Shown: positions 1 through 11,044 of the stretch, one piece after another | Layout of the letters: each line of letters begins with the position of its first letter | How positions within the stretch are numbered: position 1 is the first letter of the stretch | Assembly (NCBI RefSeq): GCF_019059575.1 | Contig: NW_024882975.1 | Span: 90,352-154,351, forward strand | Source of the DNA: Amphibalanus amphitrite | Lineage: Eukaryota; Arthropoda; Thecostraca; Balanomorpha; Balanidae | Length of the DNA: 64,000 bases | Reading direction: 5' to 3' | Translations under genes and position numbers: made by a program | The notes under the pieces: model-generated | Database searches by the model: none | Told to the model about the DNA's origin: nothing | The model's input: the letters and a program-made list of their open reading frames with translations, nothing else

Positions 1-2495
1 CAGTTCACCCCGGACTGTTCTATTTTGGTACGATCCCAGCTGAAATATTCTGGCCACGAATGCAGCATAGCACAGAGCGCAGAGTCCACAGTGAAGCACA
101 AACCATCAATCCGTTGCACCGCAAGTAGGTCTGTTATGCACAATCCCTAACTCTCGTCTCTCAACCAGACACACATTAGTTATCTGTTATATGGTCTCGT
201 TCGGTAGCGGACGCTTCTGGTCAGACAAATCTGCAAATCCGCCCACGGACCACCGGATTATGTAATCGAGGCTCCAGACACAAAACAGATCCCAGGAAGC
301 GACAAGTGGAGAAAGGTCCTTGCCTTGCCATTGATAAACTGGGTGACCACAAAGTCTGGTCAAGCTACTAGCCTCAACCTTCCTCAACATGGTTGAGCCG
401 ATGAATTGTAAAATCTCCAGATCGTACTGCATTTTTCAGCACGGCAAAAGGGTAAAAAAAAAAATATGGCTGGTGCTGGCATTCCTAAACATTGTCGTCC
501 GATGACCAGACCTTGATGTCCTCTAGCGCGACTGATCTCATACATCCTCGACTACATCCTCGAGAAGCGATTCCGGTTTCCGTCTAGCTCGGTGATATCC
601 GGGAAAAGACACGACCGTTTTCTATCAACAGCCGCCGTCATTGATCTGTGACTGGATTAGTGAAACAAGTGGTCGGACATCCCATATGCAGCTGCTCTGT
701 TCACCTGCCGGATGCTCCATATTCGTAAAACACTCGACACTCCTACTACACCTTCCCATACTGTAAACACCTTCCTACATACATGCATCCACAGAATACG
801 TCGCTATCCAGCCCTGACCAACCGCAGCTTCACCTGTTTCCCTTCCCGTCACCAGATAGTGATGTAGCATCCCTCCTCTGCCGGATATTACTGCCCGCCG
901 GTGTTGACACGGTGGCCGTGGAGGGCCGGTCAGTGTTGACCCGGGGGACAGGGAGGGGTCAGGGGGACGAGCAGAGGGATTGGGGAAGTGGTAATGGAAA
1001 TGATGAGAAACATGGGAGGAAGGTAGATCTGTCATCGGAAAAGGGAGGTATCAGGAAAGGTAATTACTACCGGGGAAACAGCTCATTGACCAGCGGCGGT
1101 TTATTTTTACTGGCGTGACTCAATAATGACTCGGTCCCGTCATCGGCATGCTATGTGTCATCGTTAGACCCCAGATATGACCTGTTTGGTCAGTAGCAAT
1201 GCTACCACCCTCTATAGGAGCCCAGTCGTTGCAGAACCAGCGCTGTAAGATGTGAGTCAGACGTCAGACAGATCTGTTCCACTGCACACCGCGATGCATC
1301 ATTCAACGCCATCTGGGACCAAGGAGTCGGGCGCCCCGAGCCCGACCAGGCATCGGGAAGTCGCGAGGGCGGGGGCGGGGGCGGACGGAGCGGGTCGCTT
1401 GGCGGCTGGCGCTCCACGGGTATGTAATGTGTATCGATAAAGGAAGAGGTGGGATGCAGTTAAGTCGAAGAAAGGAGCTCAGGCGTCGACCGAAAGCTTC
1501 GAGACGAGACCCGACGAGAGTAATCTAGAAGTGGAATGCGCATGTTCGAAGGCTGTGCTGTAGCATCATGCATCGGTTGCAGCACAGCGCAGAGGTTCAA
1601 ATCCAGCATGGAGCAGTCTCATGAAATGCAAGGTACAGCTATGACTGTCCAAGCCTATTCAGATGAGACGGGCAACAGACACCTGTAACTGGCATTCCGA
1701 CAGTCTCAGCTATCATCATCTGATTGTAGTTGGTTCAGAATTTGCACATTGACGACTGGAGGAATGCGGGAACTGGTCAATTTGAAATGAATGAATATTA
1801 ACTGTTTTACACGCCCCAAAATCAATGAGGTCACGAAGCACATAACCGCCATCGTTTCCTTCCAGTGTTTATAATCAAACACAAAGACCGTCACAATCAG
1901 AGCACAGCAAACCACTCAACCTTGGGGTTTAGCAGTCCCAGGTGGAACCCAATCATCCATAAACTTTACCACGAATTTTGACGGCGAAACTAAACGGAAA
2001 TTTTGTCACCCACATTTTGATTTAAAATAAGTGCCCTTTATTAGAGGACCATGCTAATTCTAGATAGCTGGATGTCATAAATATGGAATTTATAGATGGT
2101 ACAGTATACGCAGCGCGAAGATAAAGATGAATGTCATGCATACCCATTACCCAGCCACGTACTAAACAGATTCTGTTTAGCATATCAAACAATAGCCATG
2201 CCCTATTGAAGCACCAAAAATAAGCCTGCTTCAGTAAGTTGCAGCGTTAACCATTCAGTTGACGATGGTGCTTAGCCAGACCTTGCCCAACTCTAAAATT
2301 AGATCCTAGCAAGCCGGAGATCATGTGCGTCACAGGCTTATAGATCTGGCATATGTGCTAATAACAAGGCTCAGCGATGCCTGCTAGGTTTTATCATAGA
2401 AGTACATCTATGACAACGGGATCGGTAGCACGTTCGACCTACATCCGAAGTGGCAGGGCGCGTCTTACAGTATTGTAATGCCATTCATGATTTCC
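1..2495. other. Anonymous sequence, no gene recognised
   Basis: I see no coding region, RNA gene or element boundary that I can support. The open frames are short (81 to 111 codons) and have no recognisable motif. A GC-rich patch near 1330-1420 is simple GGGGGC-type sequence. A gene with very short exons could be missed. Confidence 0.5.
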
Positions 2496-2639
2496 ATGTT
2501 GTGACCAAATGTAGCACATGTGGCAGCTGATATGATCGCCAATATGCAAAGAGGGCTGGTCGGCAGCATGTTGTGACCAAATGTAGCACATGTGGCAGCT
2601 GATATGATCGCCAATATGCAAAGAGGGCTGGTCGGCAGC
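2496..2639. repeat. Perfect 72-bp tandem duplication
   Basis: Two head-to-tail copies of a 72-bp unit (2496-2567 and 2568-2639) are identical by eye. Each begins ATGTTGTGACC and ends GGTCGGCAGC. The pair lies 46 bp before the long (TA)n tract. The identity points to a very recent duplication or to an assembly join error beside the microsatellite. Confidence 0.9.
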
Positions 2640-2682
2640 TGATGCCATGTTTGTGAAGTGCTGGCTGTTCGGGAGCAGTTTG

Positions 2683-4710
<2,028 letters not shown>

Positions 4711-6299
4711 TAAAAGTCTTGCGGCACGCCGCCGCCGGCTCCCGCCACAGCCAGCGCAGGGGCGCAGCACACAAAGCGAGGCCACGCTAAAGTCTTGCGG
4801 CACGCCGCCGCCGGCTCCCGCCACAGCCAGCGCAGCGGCGCAGCACACAAAGCGAGGCCACGCTAAAGTCTTGCGGCACGCCACCGCCGGCTCCAACCAC
4901 AGCCAGCACAGCGGCGCAGCACACAAAGCGAGACCACGCTAAAGTCTTGCGGCACGCCACCGCCGGCTCCAACCACAGCCAGCGCAGCGGCGCAGCACAC
5001 AAAGCGAGGCCACGCTAAAGTCTTGCGGCACGCCGCCGCCGGCTCCCGCCACAGTCAGCGCAGCGGCGCAGCACACAAAGCGAGGCCACGCTAAAGTCTT
5101 GCGGCACGCCGCCGCCGGCTCCCGCCACAGCCAGCGCAGCGGCGCAGCACACAAAGCGAGGCCACGCTAAAGTCTTGCGGCACGCCGCCGCCGGCTCCCG
5201 CCACAGCCAGCACAGCGGCGCAGCACACAAAGCGAGACCACGCTAAAGTCTTGCGGCACGCCGCCGCCGGCTCCAACCACAGCCAGCACAGCGGCGCAGC
5301 ACACAAAGCGAGGCCACGCTAAAGTCTTGCGGCACGCCGCCGCCGGCTCCCGCCACAGTCAGCGCAGCGGCGCAGCACACAAAGCGAGGCCACGCTAAAG
5401 TCTTGCGGCACGCCGCCGCCGGCTCCCGCCACAGCCAGCGCAGCGGCGCAGCACACAAAGCGAGGCCACGCTAAAGTCTTGCGGCACGCCGCCGCCGGCT
5501 CCCGCCACAGCCAGCACAGCGGCGCAGCACACAAAGCGAGACCACGCTAAAGTCTTGCGGCACGCCGCCGCCGGCTCCAACCACAGCCAGCACAGCGGCG
5601 CAGCACACAAAGCGAGGCCACGCTAAAGTCTTGCGGCACGCCGCCGCCGGCTCCCGCCACAGCCAGCGCAGCAGCGCAGCACACAAAGCGAGGCCACGCT
5701 AAAGTCTTGCGGCACGCCGCCGCCGGCTCCCGCCACAGCCAGCGCAGCAGCGCAGCACACAAAGCGAGGCCACGCTAAAGTCTTGCGGCACGCCGCCGCC
5801 GGCTCCCGCCACAGCCAGCGCAGCAGCGCAGCACACAAAGCGAGGCCACGCTTAAGTCTTGCGGCACGCCGCCGCCGGCTCCCGCCACAGCCAGCACAGC
5901 GGCGCAGCACACAAAGCGAGGCCACGCTAAAGTCTTGTGGCACGCCGTCGCCGGCTCCCGCCACAGCCAGCGCAGCGGCGCAGCACACAAAGCGAGGCCA
6001 CGCTAAAGTCTTGCGGCACGCCGCCGCCGGCTCCTGCCACAGCCAGCACAGCGGCGCAGCACACAAAGCGAGACCACGCTAAAGTCTTGCGGCACGCCGC
6101 CGCCGGCTCCTGCCACAGTCAGCGCAGCGGCGCAGCACACAAAGCGAGGCCACGCTAAAGTCTTGCGGCACGCCGCCGCCGGCTCCCGCCACAGCCAGCG
6201 CAGCACACAAAGCGAGGCCACGCTGAAGTCTTGTGGCACGCCGCCGCCGGCTTCCGCCACAGCCGGCGCGGCACACAAAGCAGGGCCACGCTGAAGTCT
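4711..6299. repeat. 76-bp GC-rich satellite array, about 21 copies
   Basis: Head-to-tail units of 76 bp run from AAAGTCTTGCGGCACGCC through GCCGCCGGCTCCCGCCACAG to GCGAGGCCACGC. Copies differ by single substitutions, and some of the variants recur (CCAACC for CCGCC, GTCAGC for CCAGC), which suggests larger blocks were copied together. The last copies near 6200-6290 are shortened and more diverged, as at an array edge. The unit is not a multiple of three. There are no unique spacers, so this is not CRISPR. The array edge touches the stop codon of the transposase gene at 6298. Confidence 0.97.
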
Positions 6300-7098
6300 A
6301 ATCACCAGGATGCACGTACAGGCGCGCACGCTTGGCCTCCCGGCTGCAGGTAGGCTGCTCCTTTCGGAGACGTTCTCTGTCGCCGATGAGGCGCCGGATC
6401 TCACGTACCCGCAGCTGCGTCCTAGTCATAGCGTACTTCCTCAGTACGTATGGATGCAGCTGCGGGAACTTCAGCGCAGCAGCCTCGGCAAGTCGCCTAA
6501 CGACGCCGGGGCCGCGGTCGACATCTCCTCCGTGCATCGTGGTGAACAGCACCTCCAGCTGCTCAACCTCATCGAGCCACCGCGCGCTGGGCACCGTGAG
6601 GCCGCCGCGGCTGAGGGTGTCAATCCAGGCGTAGCGCTCGTCACGGGGTACCTCGCTGGCATCGGACGTGATCTTGCCGAGCGTGCTGTCCACTGTGGCG
6701 CACTTAGCGGCCACGTACCCCGCGACGTACGCCAGCGCCTGCCTGGAGAGACTGGCGACACCGGTTGCTCCAGAAGGAAGGCTTGCAGGTGGCGGGGCGG
6801 CGCCGGCGCTGGCTGCGGGTCCCGGACACGGCTGGCGGGCGGTCACCAGGTTCTCCACCGCGGTGACGTCCGCGTCCGGCACCTCTGGCTCCACTGGCGG
6901 CTCGTGGTCCAGGTCCAGCGTCGTGGCGCTCAGGTAAGTCGGCTCCTTCTCCTCCAGCAGTACTGAGGCCCCGGACTCGCGCGGGTCATCGTGGGTTGCG
7001 GCGGCCACTGTCGGCGCAGCTCCTATGAGGAGCAGGCGGAGGCGGTTCTTGGCCTCCACTGCCGTGGGGTTGGTGTTCGCCGCACCCATGCCTCTCAA
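6298..7098 (-). CDS. P-element/THAP9-type transposase, last exon
   Basis: This is the C-terminal 266 codons of a DNA transposase of the P-element family, which also includes animal THAP9 proteins. These nuclear enzymes cut and join transposon ends. The exon starts just after a good acceptor (CTATTTCAG, AG at 7100-7099) with Leu-Arg-Gly-Met-Gly. It continues from the previous exon's FFSQ in phase 0, giving the family's FFSQ-xRGMGxxN signature followed by AxxRLRLLLIG. Further in are a LAYVAGYVAAK segment, then SRGGLTVPS, then a basic C-terminal helix region ending in HPGD. The reading frame is clean to a TAG at 6300-6298. The stop lies on the edge of the 76-bp satellite, so the 3' UTR must be satellite sequence. 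I cannot see the catalytic RNase H-like exons, so the gene may be incomplete, or its 5' part too diverged to recognise. Confidence 0.85.
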   Translation of the reverse strand: MRGMGAANTNPTAVEAKNRLRLLLIGAAPTVAAATHDDPRESGASVLLEEKEPTYLSATTLDLDHEPPVEPEVPDADVTAVENLVTARQPCPGPAASAGAAPPPASLPSGATGVASLSRQALAYVAGYVAAKCATVDSTLGKITSDASEVPRDERYAWIDTLSRGGLTVPSARWLDEVEQLEVLFTTMHGGDVDRGPGVVRRLAEAAALKFPQLHPYVLRKYAMTRTQLRVREIRRLIGDRERLRKEQPTCSREAKRARLYVHPGD

Positions 7099-7658
7099 CT
7101 GAAATAGAAACAGTGGTTGGTAAAATACCTAAAAAAAGACTCGATTAGGTGGGCATTAAAGGTGCGGGGTATAACTTAACCACTGTGACAACAGGTCTAA
7201 TATTTATTGTTTTTTACCATTACCGGGTCACCCAGTGAAATCAAAGAAGTGAAACAAAACATAGTTTATCAGAGTGAGGTAATTAAAGTCTATTATAACA
7301 CAAAAGAGGTGAGTGTGAGTGGGTAACACTTAATATATATAAAAAAGACCAATGTCTTCATTACGAGTAAACCATGAATGTTTATTGTTTAAGGATAGAA
7401 AAAATGCCGTCAAAGTACTTATATACACAACCCAGATATGTAGTAAGCTACACATTCGGGCGAGACGTATTAAAACAATCAAATTAAAATAAATTTCAAG
7501 GCTAGATACAATACCAGGACAAAGGGCTTTGCGTGATAGTCTATGTGCATATTGCTCTTAATGTTTACCTGCATAAAAAAAGAAAGAAAGAAAGAAAAGA
7601 ATCGCCCGTGTTTTATTTGAGTTGCATCAAAATGTGTGACTGATGTTAGAATGCTTAC
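7099..7658 (-). other. Intron of the P-type transposase gene
   Basis: This 560-bp interval runs between a GTAAGC donor (7658) and a TTTCAG acceptor (7099). It is AT-rich compared with both exons and contains a short AAAG microsatellite near 7577-7600. I see nothing else in it. Confidence 0.8.
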
Positions 7659-7808
7659 CTGCGAGAAGAAGTTTTCGACGCAGTCCTGATTGAGCCGGGA
7701 GGTCAGTAGGTAGCTGAGCCCGTGATGCCGCTGCACAGCGCTGTACAGGCCGCGCAGAGCGGTGGAGGACATCACGAAGCCCTTCTGAAAGGTCTTCCAT
7801 GTCTTGTA
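7659..7808 (-). CDS. P-element/THAP9-type transposase, penultimate exon
   Basis: Exactly 50 codons (150 bp) begin Tyr-Lys-Thr-Trp-Lys after a CTCAATTAG acceptor (AG at 7810-7809) and end FFSQ before a GTAAGC donor at 7658. The exon holds one of the most conserved stretches of P-element-family transposases: RHHGLSYLLTSRLNQD, then CVENFFSQ. A CTAAC branch-point-like sequence lies just upstream of the acceptor. Both ends are phase 0, so it joins in frame to the 6298-7098 exon. The domain identification is from family knowledge; the splice sites are read directly. The matching upstream exon is not found: the next plausible exon-like interval at about 8294-8346 has the wrong phase. Confidence 0.85.
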
Positions 7809-7848
7809 CTAATTGAGTTCAGTTAGTTCCAGCTTCCAACAAGGACTC

Positions 7849-8019
7849 TGCAGGGGTCACCCTGTCGCTCGTTTGTTTACAGCCCTATCCTGATTTGCAA
7901 TATTTTTGACCACACTTTCATTAGGGTACTGGGTAGCATAGTATGTCTGAAAGGTGGCCAAAAAGATGGCAAATCAGGATAGGGCTGTAAAACAAGTGAG
8001 CAACAGGGTGACCCCTGCA
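7849..8019. mobile_element. Foldback/MITE element with about 50-bp inverted arms
   Basis: Arms at 7849-7898 and 7969-8019 are inverted copies of each other with a few mismatches. The outer end is TGCAGGGGTCACCCTGT and the inner end is TATCCTGATTTGC. The loop is about 70 bp. No clear target-site duplication is visible. A piece of the loop (about 7927-7967, starting TACTGGGTAGCATAG) is repeated directly at about 8108-8150, perhaps part of a second, deleted copy. It lies just upstream of the transposase exon, probably in an intron. Confidence 0.75.
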
Positions 8020-8483
8020 TGTGCAGAAGTGAAAGGATTTAGATTACTTCCAGATATGTGGAAAGGACCTTACTGACTGGGTAAGATACATAACCACTCC
8101 ATAAGGGTACCTACTGGGTAGCATAGTATGTCTGAAAGGGGGGCCAAAAAGATCAGATGGCAAAGCATAGAAATGTGTCCCAAATAAAGAAATCAACAAT
8201 TGACAGTGAAAGGCAAAGCTCTATGATATAAACACTATCAATGGCAAACATTGGCAGCACTACCAAGTGCTTATCAGTTGCTGGTAATCCTCACCAGACA
8301 ATGCTGACATGCAGAGCATTTTCAGATCCGGAATGGCGCTGGCTCTCCTGGAAGAAAACAAAATAGTCATTAATTGATTTTGAAAGAAAGCAAAGTAATC
8401 ATTAGGTATTAGGTAATTATTAGGTACGTAATAGTTATCATTTGGCCGGACGGCAACCATCATAAGGATTATAAGGAGGCACA

Positions 8484-8830
8484 TTTATTTTTTATAAATT
8501 TAGTCCGAACCTTTTGAATGGAAGGATTCTCAAGGACAGAGCCACCGCTAAGCAGAGCTCGTTGCGATGGCTCTGCCCTCTACCCTCCGATTGTGCAATT
8601 CCTGGTGCATGGCAGAATTTAGAGTCAGAAGTTTAACTACGCACATAGCCGCGCACGGCCGGTCCCCTCACTGACTTCGCCTGGCTACGGCCTGCCACCA
8701 ACCGCAACCATACCCGCCAGGAGGCTCATAAACATCGAGCGCCCGTCGCGCTTCGAACCCGGACCGTCATACCGGGACACGAGCTCTCACCTCGCGGAGT
8801 CCAACGCTCTACCGACTGAGCTACGGGACC
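8484..8830 (-). mobile_element. tRNA-derived SINE, copy 1 (full length)
   Basis: Read on the minus strand, the element opens with a tRNA-like head. The A box is TAGCTCAGTCGG (near 8823-8812) and the B box is GGGTTCGAAGC (near 8761-8751). An unrelated body follows, then a tail near 8500-8485 ending ACTAAATTTATAAAAAA. The body and tail match two other copies in the window (33811-33925 and 35246-35590). The head here resembles an AGCTCAG-type tRNA, unlike copy 3. Being transcribed by Pol III is family knowledge, not shown here. Confidence 0.8.
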
Positions 8831-8848
8831 AGCTTTATTTATGAGTTT

Positions 8849-9170
8849 GATTAGGTCAGGTTTGGTTTGGTTTGGTTTTGTTTGATTTGATTTGGTTTGG
8901 TAACTGGTTAGGCTAGAAAGGACTAAGGAGTATCTCCAAGTAGCGCGGACCCAAAATGCAGAGTGAGATATACCTAGTGGCTACAGTTTTTGCGCACTCT
9001 CCGTAGAAGCCTGCCCAAACGGTCTGAGGAATATTCCCTGGGATTCTCTTAGCAGACATCACCCGAGCTGCCATATCCAGTTAGGTAGGTTGGTAGGTTG
9101 TAGGTTGGTAGGTTAGGTTGTAGGTTGGTAGGTTGTAGGTTGTAGGTAAGGTAAGGTCAGGTTAGATATG
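8849..9170. repeat. Degenerate TTTGG / TTAGG-like GT-rich repeats
   Basis: Two patches are present. About 8849-8915 is rich in GGTTT and GATTT units. About 9078-9170 has GTAGGTTG and TTAGGTTG units. The second looks like decayed (TTAGG)n, the usual arthropod telomere repeat, but no run of perfect units remains. It could equally be a simple GT-rich microsatellite. Confidence 0.6.
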
Positions 9171-9554
9171 TTTTGTTATATATTTAACCATGAAAGGACA
9201 ATTGTTGCGCAAGTGAGACATAGATATGGCAGCTCGGGTGACGTCTGCAAAGAGAGTACCTGATCCCCGATGAAAAAACGAAACCGCCCATCCGAACGCA
9301 GCATGTGTCTGCCCCAACCAGATCTTGTCGAACCCTGCCACGTTTTGCAGACTGGATCGCTCCCAAAAATAGCAGAATCGTTGTCATTTTTAGCACATGT
9401 GACAAAAATAGCATATGATAAAAATGACTGATTGACCAAACCTCCCAGACTGATACAAATTCCTGTGAATCTGCACAGCACAAGAGTAAATTCACACTGC
9501 AAACATCAATGGAGAGCCCAGCTATGAGCCAACACATCAGTCAAGTAATCTCAC

Positions 9555-9770
9555 CTGAACAATTTTCATCTGCGACCTGCCATAGGAAATACACTTATGA
9601 CACAGGTATCGTCCAGCAAGCTTGCCAGGGTCACCCATTCCCAGGGCCTGAATGACGGACTTCGAAACGTACTTGGAACCAATCTTGTTCAATTTTGGCA
9701 CTTCCGACTCACTTGAAATCAGTGAGTGCCCCCCATATGCACAACGCCGTCTTCTTCCTTCAATATTCAT
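9555..9770 (-). CDS. Candidate first coding exon, Cys-containing, unidentified
   Basis: An ATG at 9770-9768 in good context (CAAGATGA) opens 72 codons that end phase 0 at a CAG/GTGAGATT donor (9555/9554). The peptide is basic at its start (GRRRRC). It has a cysteine at residue 10 and a CHKC pair near residues 57-60, spaced like a small zinc-binding domain. I do not recognise the family. It lies upstream of, and on the same strand as, the P-type transposase exons, so it could be the 5' exon of that gene, but no intervening exons connect them. A weaker internal GTGAGT inside the exon is an alternative donor. Confidence 0.35.
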
Positions 9771-9894
9771 CTTGAAATTTAGAAGCCAAGGCGTACAAGC
9801 GCTCAAATCTCGGGCAACATGGCGTCCAAATGGCGTCGGCGACGGAAGTGGCGCACGTCGCCATTTCTAATATACGGTTTATAACAAAAACGAG

Positions 9895-10190
9895 ATAGTT
9901 TTCGACAAATTTAGCCATTTTCCGTAAAACCATATGCTTAATGAGGTATATCAATCGAAAGTCAATACGCTAATCTATCTCAATCAACAACTTGTAGAGG
10001 CCAGCTCCCTCCCATTTTTCAACTACCTCTTTACCATAGTGCCTTTTTTCATTCAGACATTGAAGCCTTTAGGGGCGAATTTCGCCTTTTTCCGTAGAAC
10101 CTTAAGCTTAATGAAAATTAACATCTAACAGACAATTAAATACTGGTGCTAATTTTAATTTTTATAGAGGCCAGCTCACTCTAGATTTTT
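9895..10190. repeat. Diverged tandem duplication, about 170-bp unit
   Basis: Two imperfect direct copies share TTTTCCGTAAAACC / TTTTCCGTAGAACC, then GCTTAATGA, then TAGAGGCCAGCTC near 9998 and 10166. The copies are old. Nothing in them looks coding. Confidence 0.55.
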
Positions 10191-10936
10191 TATAGGAACG
10201 CTCTGTCTAAGGGCCATCACTTCTTATCAAGCACAAAATGGCACTTTGAAAAGCGATAATTTAATGTTTTTCTGTTGTTTTCCAAAAAGTTCATATCAAG
10301 AGAATGCAAAAATCAATTTCATTTCTAAAAACATCAGAATTAAGTAGGTTCACTGCCTAGATACTGAGATATCCGAGGCTTCCTGAAGGCATGATGTCAT
10401 ACCGTGAAATTACAAATTTCTTGGCAAGAACGAATTTTAATGAGGATAACTAAAAATATGTCTTTATTAAATCGCGAAACATAAGTAATAGCAAAGTATT
10501 AGGAAAATCTGTAAAGTAGTCACGTAGCAAGTATCTTGCAAATCATGCTAGCACTAGTTGTCAAGACCTGAACCCGTTGCCTTCATGTTGAAGGAATTTT
10601 TCGGTGTTACCTAGTGTTTTTATATACCTTGATCCTGGACTAGCTGGCCAGGCCAATATGACTTAAATAGGAGTGAAACATCATCCACTCTTCACCATCC
10701 ATCTCCATTCTCCGCCTACCGTCATAACTCTTGAATCCTGAGAAGTCTATCACAAAGTGCCGACGATACTGGTGCGTCACCCGAACACTCCATGCCGGGC
10801 AGATCATGTCTGGCATTTAAATACGTCCGTTCCTAGACAGTGGCCCTTACGAGGCCGCAGCGCAATTGACTGGGGCGTCTGCAGAACTGCGCAGAAAACG
10901 GGTTCGACGGCCACGGCCAGACGCTGCTACGACGAA
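10191..10936. other. Anonymous AT-rich sequence
   Basis: No gene, repeat or element end that I can support. Confidence 0.5.
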
Positions 10937-11044
10937 AGAGGGCGAGAGTACAGCCTCGACGGGAGAGGGCGAGAGTACAGTCTCGACGGGAGAGGGGGCG
11001 AGAGCACAGCCTCGACGGGAGAGGGCGAGAGTACAGCCTAGATG
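10937..11044. repeat. 27-bp minisatellite, four copies
   Basis: Four head-to-tail units of AGAGGGCGAGAGTACAGCC plus TCGACGGG, one with a two-base insertion. A looser GGGAGG-rich tract follows to about 11190. Open frames through it are translations of the repeat. Confidence 0.85.

Noticed and set aside
8294-8346. Exon-like interval with TTCTTCCAG acceptor and CTG/GTGAGG donor on the minus strand
   Set aside because: The only frame phase-compatible with the transposase exon at 7808 contains a TGA.
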